A stretch of 8,638 bases of DNA from Frankiales bacterium (GTDB lineage Bacteria; Actinomycetota; Actinomycetes; Mycobacteriales; SCTD01): positions 1 through 8,638 of the forward strand of contig JAODNB010000261.1 of assembly GCA_025464795.1 (NCBI GenBank), written 5' to 3'. Below, in pieces: positions 6,825 through 8,638 of this stretch (position 1 is its first letter; every line of letters begins with the position of its first letter). The translations under genes and the position numbers were made by a program. The notes beneath the pieces are model-generated. The model saw nothing but the letters and a program-made list of their open reading frames with translations. It was not told the DNA's origin and made no database searches.

Positions 6825-7421
6825 GTGCATCAGCTCGTCATCGCCCTCACCGTGTTCGGGCTCGTCTTCATCGGCGAGCTGCCCGACAAGACAGCTGTCG
6901 CGTCGCTCGTGCTCGGAGCTCGCTACCGGCCGCTGCCCGTCTTTCTCGGGGTCGCCACCGCCTTCCTGCTGCACGTCGTCCTTGCCGTGCTGGTGGGCGG
7001 TCTGCTCGCGCAGCTCCCTCGTACTCCTGTCGAGCTGGTCACCGGACTGCTGTTCCTCATCGGCGCGGTGCTGCTGCTCAAGTCGGACCCGCAGGAGGCC
7101 GTCGAGGACGGGGAGGAGAACGCCAGCAGGTACACCGGTCCGCGCACCGACCGTCAGGTGGTGATCGCGGCCTTCCTCGTCGTCCTCGTCGCCGAGTTCG
7201 GCGACCTCACGCAGATCCTGACGGCCACCCTCGCGGCTCGGTACGACGCGCCGTTGGCCGTCGGTGTCGGCGCGGTCCTGGCCCTGTGGTCCGTCGCCGG
7301 CCTCGCCGTGGTGTTCGGCCGGGCGCTGCTCAAGCTCGTACCGCTGCGGCGCGTGCAGCAGGTCGCGGCTGTCGGGCTGCTGGTCCTCGCAGGCCTGACG
7401 GTCGCGCAGGCCGTCACCTAG
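6825..7421 (+). CDS. GDT1/TMEM165 (UPF0016) family membrane protein, probable Mn2+/Ca2+ transporter
   Basis: A 198-residue integral membrane protein of about six helices in two homologous halves of three. Each half carries the family's acidic signature in its first helix: ELPDKT (Glu18, Asp21) and EFGDLTQ (Glu124, Asp127). The halves are joined by a hydrophilic, acidic loop (about 86-110). Characterised relatives export manganese (for example MneA of Vibrio cholerae) or exchange calcium or manganese for protons in eukaryotes; substrate here is inferred. Both motifs differ from the ExGD[KR][TS] consensus: Pro replaces Gly in the first and Leu replaces Lys/Arg in the second. The start is GTG at 6825, placed so that the first helix is complete; it has no Shine-Dalgarno but sits 7 bases after TACGGT. 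A polyol dehydrogenase gene follows after 10 bases and may share its transcript. Confidence 0.9.
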   Translation: MHQLVIALTVFGLVFIGELPDKTAVASLVLGARYRPLPVFLGVATAFLLHVVLAVLVGGLLAQLPRTPVELVTGLLFLIGAVLLLKSDPQEAVEDGEENASRYTGPRTDRQVVIAAFLVVLVAEFGDLTQILTATLAARYDAPLAVGVGAVLALWSVAGLAVVFGRALLKLVPLRRVQQVAAVGLLVLAGLTVAQAVT

Positions 7422-7431
7422 GTTGAGCCCT

Positions 7432-8638
7432 ATGAGGGCGACCGGGATCGTGCACATCGGGGTGGGCAACTTCCACCGGTCCCACCAAGCGATGTACGTG
7501 CACCGCCTCGCCGATCCGGACTGGTCCATCTGCGGCGTCGGCATGCTCCCCGGAGACGCTGCGATCCGCGACGGCTTGCTGGCCCAGGGGGGTGCGTACA
7601 GCCTGGTCCTGAAGCACCCGGACGGCACGCTGGAACGTGACGAGATCACCTCGATCCGGGAGTACCTGCTGGCCCCGGAGGACCCCTGGGCAGTCGTCGC
7701 TCGGCTGGCCGACCCGAGCACCCGAGTCGTCTCCCTGACCATCACGGAAGGGGGCTACAACGTGGACGACGCCACGGGCCGGTTCGACGTGGCAAAGGTG
7801 GCGGCGGACGCGGTCGAGGGCGCCGTCCCGACAACGGTCTTCGCGGTCGTCTGCCACGCCCTGCAGCGACGACGTAAGGCTGGCCTCGCGCCCTTCACCG
7901 TCGTGTCCTGCGACAACATCGAGGGCAACGGCCTCGTCGCCCGCACGGCCTTCAGCGCCTTCGCCGCCCTGCTTGACCCGGGTCTGGCCGACTGGATGGC
8001 GAAGGAGGTGTCCTTCCCGAGCTGCATGGTCGACCGGATCACGCCGGCGACGACCGATGCCGATCGGGCCCTCGTGCTCGACCGGTGGGGGATCGTCGAC
8101 CGGGTGCCGGTGACGGCTGAGCCGTTCACGCAATGGGTGCTGGAGGACGACTTTCCCGACGGCCGGCCTGCTCTGGAAGAGGTCGGGGTCCAGTTCGTCT
8201 CGGATGTCCGGCCGTACGAGCTCATGAAGCTGCGGCTGCTCAACGGGAGCCACCAGGCCATGGCCTACTTCGGCCTCCTGCTCGGGCACGAGCACGTCCA
8301 CGAGGCCTGCACCGATCGCGACGTCGTCGCCCTGCTGCGGCGCTACTTGGACGAGGAGGCCACCCCGACCCTTGAGCCGCTACCTGGCGTCGACCTGCAC
8401 GCCTACAAGGCGACCCTTCTCGAGCGGTTCGCCAACGCTGAGGTGGCCGACACCCTGCTGCGTCTTGCCGCCTTCGGCAGCGACCGGATCCCCAAGTTCC
8501 TCCTGCCGGTGATCCGCGACAACCTCTCGCACGGACGCTCGTTCGCGCTGTCAGCCACCGTGGTCGCCAGCTGGCTGCGCTGGCTCGAGGTGCAGTCGGA
8601 GAGGGGCCTCGGCCGCCAGGTGGTGGACCAGTGGTGGA
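7432..8638 (+). CDS. Mannitol dehydrogenase-family NAD(P)-dependent polyol oxidoreductase, 3'-truncated by window edge
   Basis: The frame is open from the ATG at 7432 to the window end, giving 402 residues of a family that is usually about 460-500 long. Members oxidise mannitol or arabinitol to the ketose, or reduce fructuronate or tagaturonate. The N-terminal Rossmann part begins with the family signature GVGNFHRSHQA (10-20), then TITEGGY (103-109) and SCDNIEGNG (159-167). The C-terminal part has SCMVDRITPAT (197-207) and the catalytic KLRLLNGSH: Lys266, Asn271 and His274 correspond to the Lys-x4-Asn-x2-His set of Pseudomonas fluorescens mannitol 2-dehydrogenase. DRIPKF (351-356) is also typical. 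The substrate cannot be fixed from sequence; mannitol/arabinitol versus uronate remains open. The leader before the Rossmann signature is short (about 9 residues), and only a weak GGTTGAG precedes the ATG. It lies 10 bases after the GDT1 gene. No sugar transporter is in view. Confidence 0.9.
   Translation, partial: MRATGIVHIGVGNFHRSHQAMYVHRLADPDWSICGVGMLPGDAAIRDGLLAQGGAYSLVLKHPDGTLERDEITSIREYLLAPEDPWAVVARLADPSTRVVSLTITEGGYNVDDATGRFDVAKVAADAVEGAVPTTVFAVVCHALQRRRKAGLAPFTVVSCDNIEGNGLVARTAFSAFAALLDPGLADWMAKEVSFPSCMVDRITPATTDADRALVLDRWGIVDRVPVTAEPFTQWVLEDDFPDGRPALEEVGVQFVSDVRPYELMKLRLLNGSHQAMAYFGLLLGHEHVHEACTDRDVVALLRRYLDEEATPTLEPLPGVDLHAYKATLLERFANAEVADTLLRLAAFGSDRIPKFLLPVIRDNLSHGRSFALSATVVASWLRWLEVQSERGLGRQVVDQWW

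Noticed and set aside
4414..7164. A 916-codon open frame on the + strand
   Set aside because: It lies antisense to the large signalling gene and runs into the GDT1 gene in another frame. Long stop-free antisense frames are expected in very GC-rich genes. Its translation shows no domain, while the opposite strand has clear catalytic motifs.
6756..7745. A 329-codon open frame on the - strand
   Set aside because: It is antisense to GDT1 and to the start of the dehydrogenase gene. The product is hydrophilic and charged with no domain; the + strand products are clearly real.
7414..8301. A 295-codon open frame on the - strand
   Set aside because: Antisense to the mannitol dehydrogenase-family gene, whose + strand translation carries the complete family signatures.

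Overview
The window is very GC-rich, almost gene-saturated DNA. Several traits point to a high-GC actinobacterium (Actinomycetota): an actinobacterial-type Zur, GTG starts, starts that look leaderless, a CYP125/124-type P450 beside a TetR regulator, and a very long SpoIIE/RsbW-type signalling fusion. I cannot place it more finely. Nothing looks clearly foreign: there is no integrase, transposase, tRNA, rRNA or CRISPR array. No gap between genes exceeds about 150 bases.

Layout from left to right. (1) The 3' part of a zinc/manganese ABC transporter permease on the + strand. (2) A convergent zur gene on the - strand, whose stop codon directly abuts that of the permease. (3) A 144-base gap holding a 21-bp near-perfect inverted repeat with a 60-base spacer. 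(4) A cytochrome P450 on the - strand. (5) A divergent TetR-family regulator on the + strand, sharing an 86-base promoter region with the P450. (6) Converging on it, a 1246-residue - strand protein with the order PAS, GAF, HisKA, HATPase, REC, PAS, PP2C (SpoIIE/RsbU type), RsbW-like HATPase. (7) Only 23 bases upstream and divergent, a GDT1/UPF0016 membrane protein, probably a manganese or calcium transporter. (8) Ten bases after it, a mannitol dehydrogenase-family gene that runs off the right edge.

Functional units. The permease and Zur form the end of a zinc-uptake and zinc-sensing module. The P450 and TetR form a divergent regulator-enzyme pair; the P450 resembles enzymes that hydroxylate the terminal methyl of sterol or branched-lipid side chains, but no redox partner or sterol catabolic gene is in view. 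The large - strand protein merges two-component phosphorelay with the phosphatase and kinase modules of sigma-factor partner switching in one chain. No sigma factor or STAS antagonist is encoded nearby. GDT1 and the polyol dehydrogenase may be co-transcribed.

Most noteworthy: the eight-domain signalling fusion, the inverted repeat between the P450 gene and zur, and the compact bidirectional promoter at about 6801-6825, where two opposed -10-like hexamers overlap and each lies 6-7 bases from a start codon, suggesting leaderless transcripts in both directions. I found no clearly undescribed multi-gene system.
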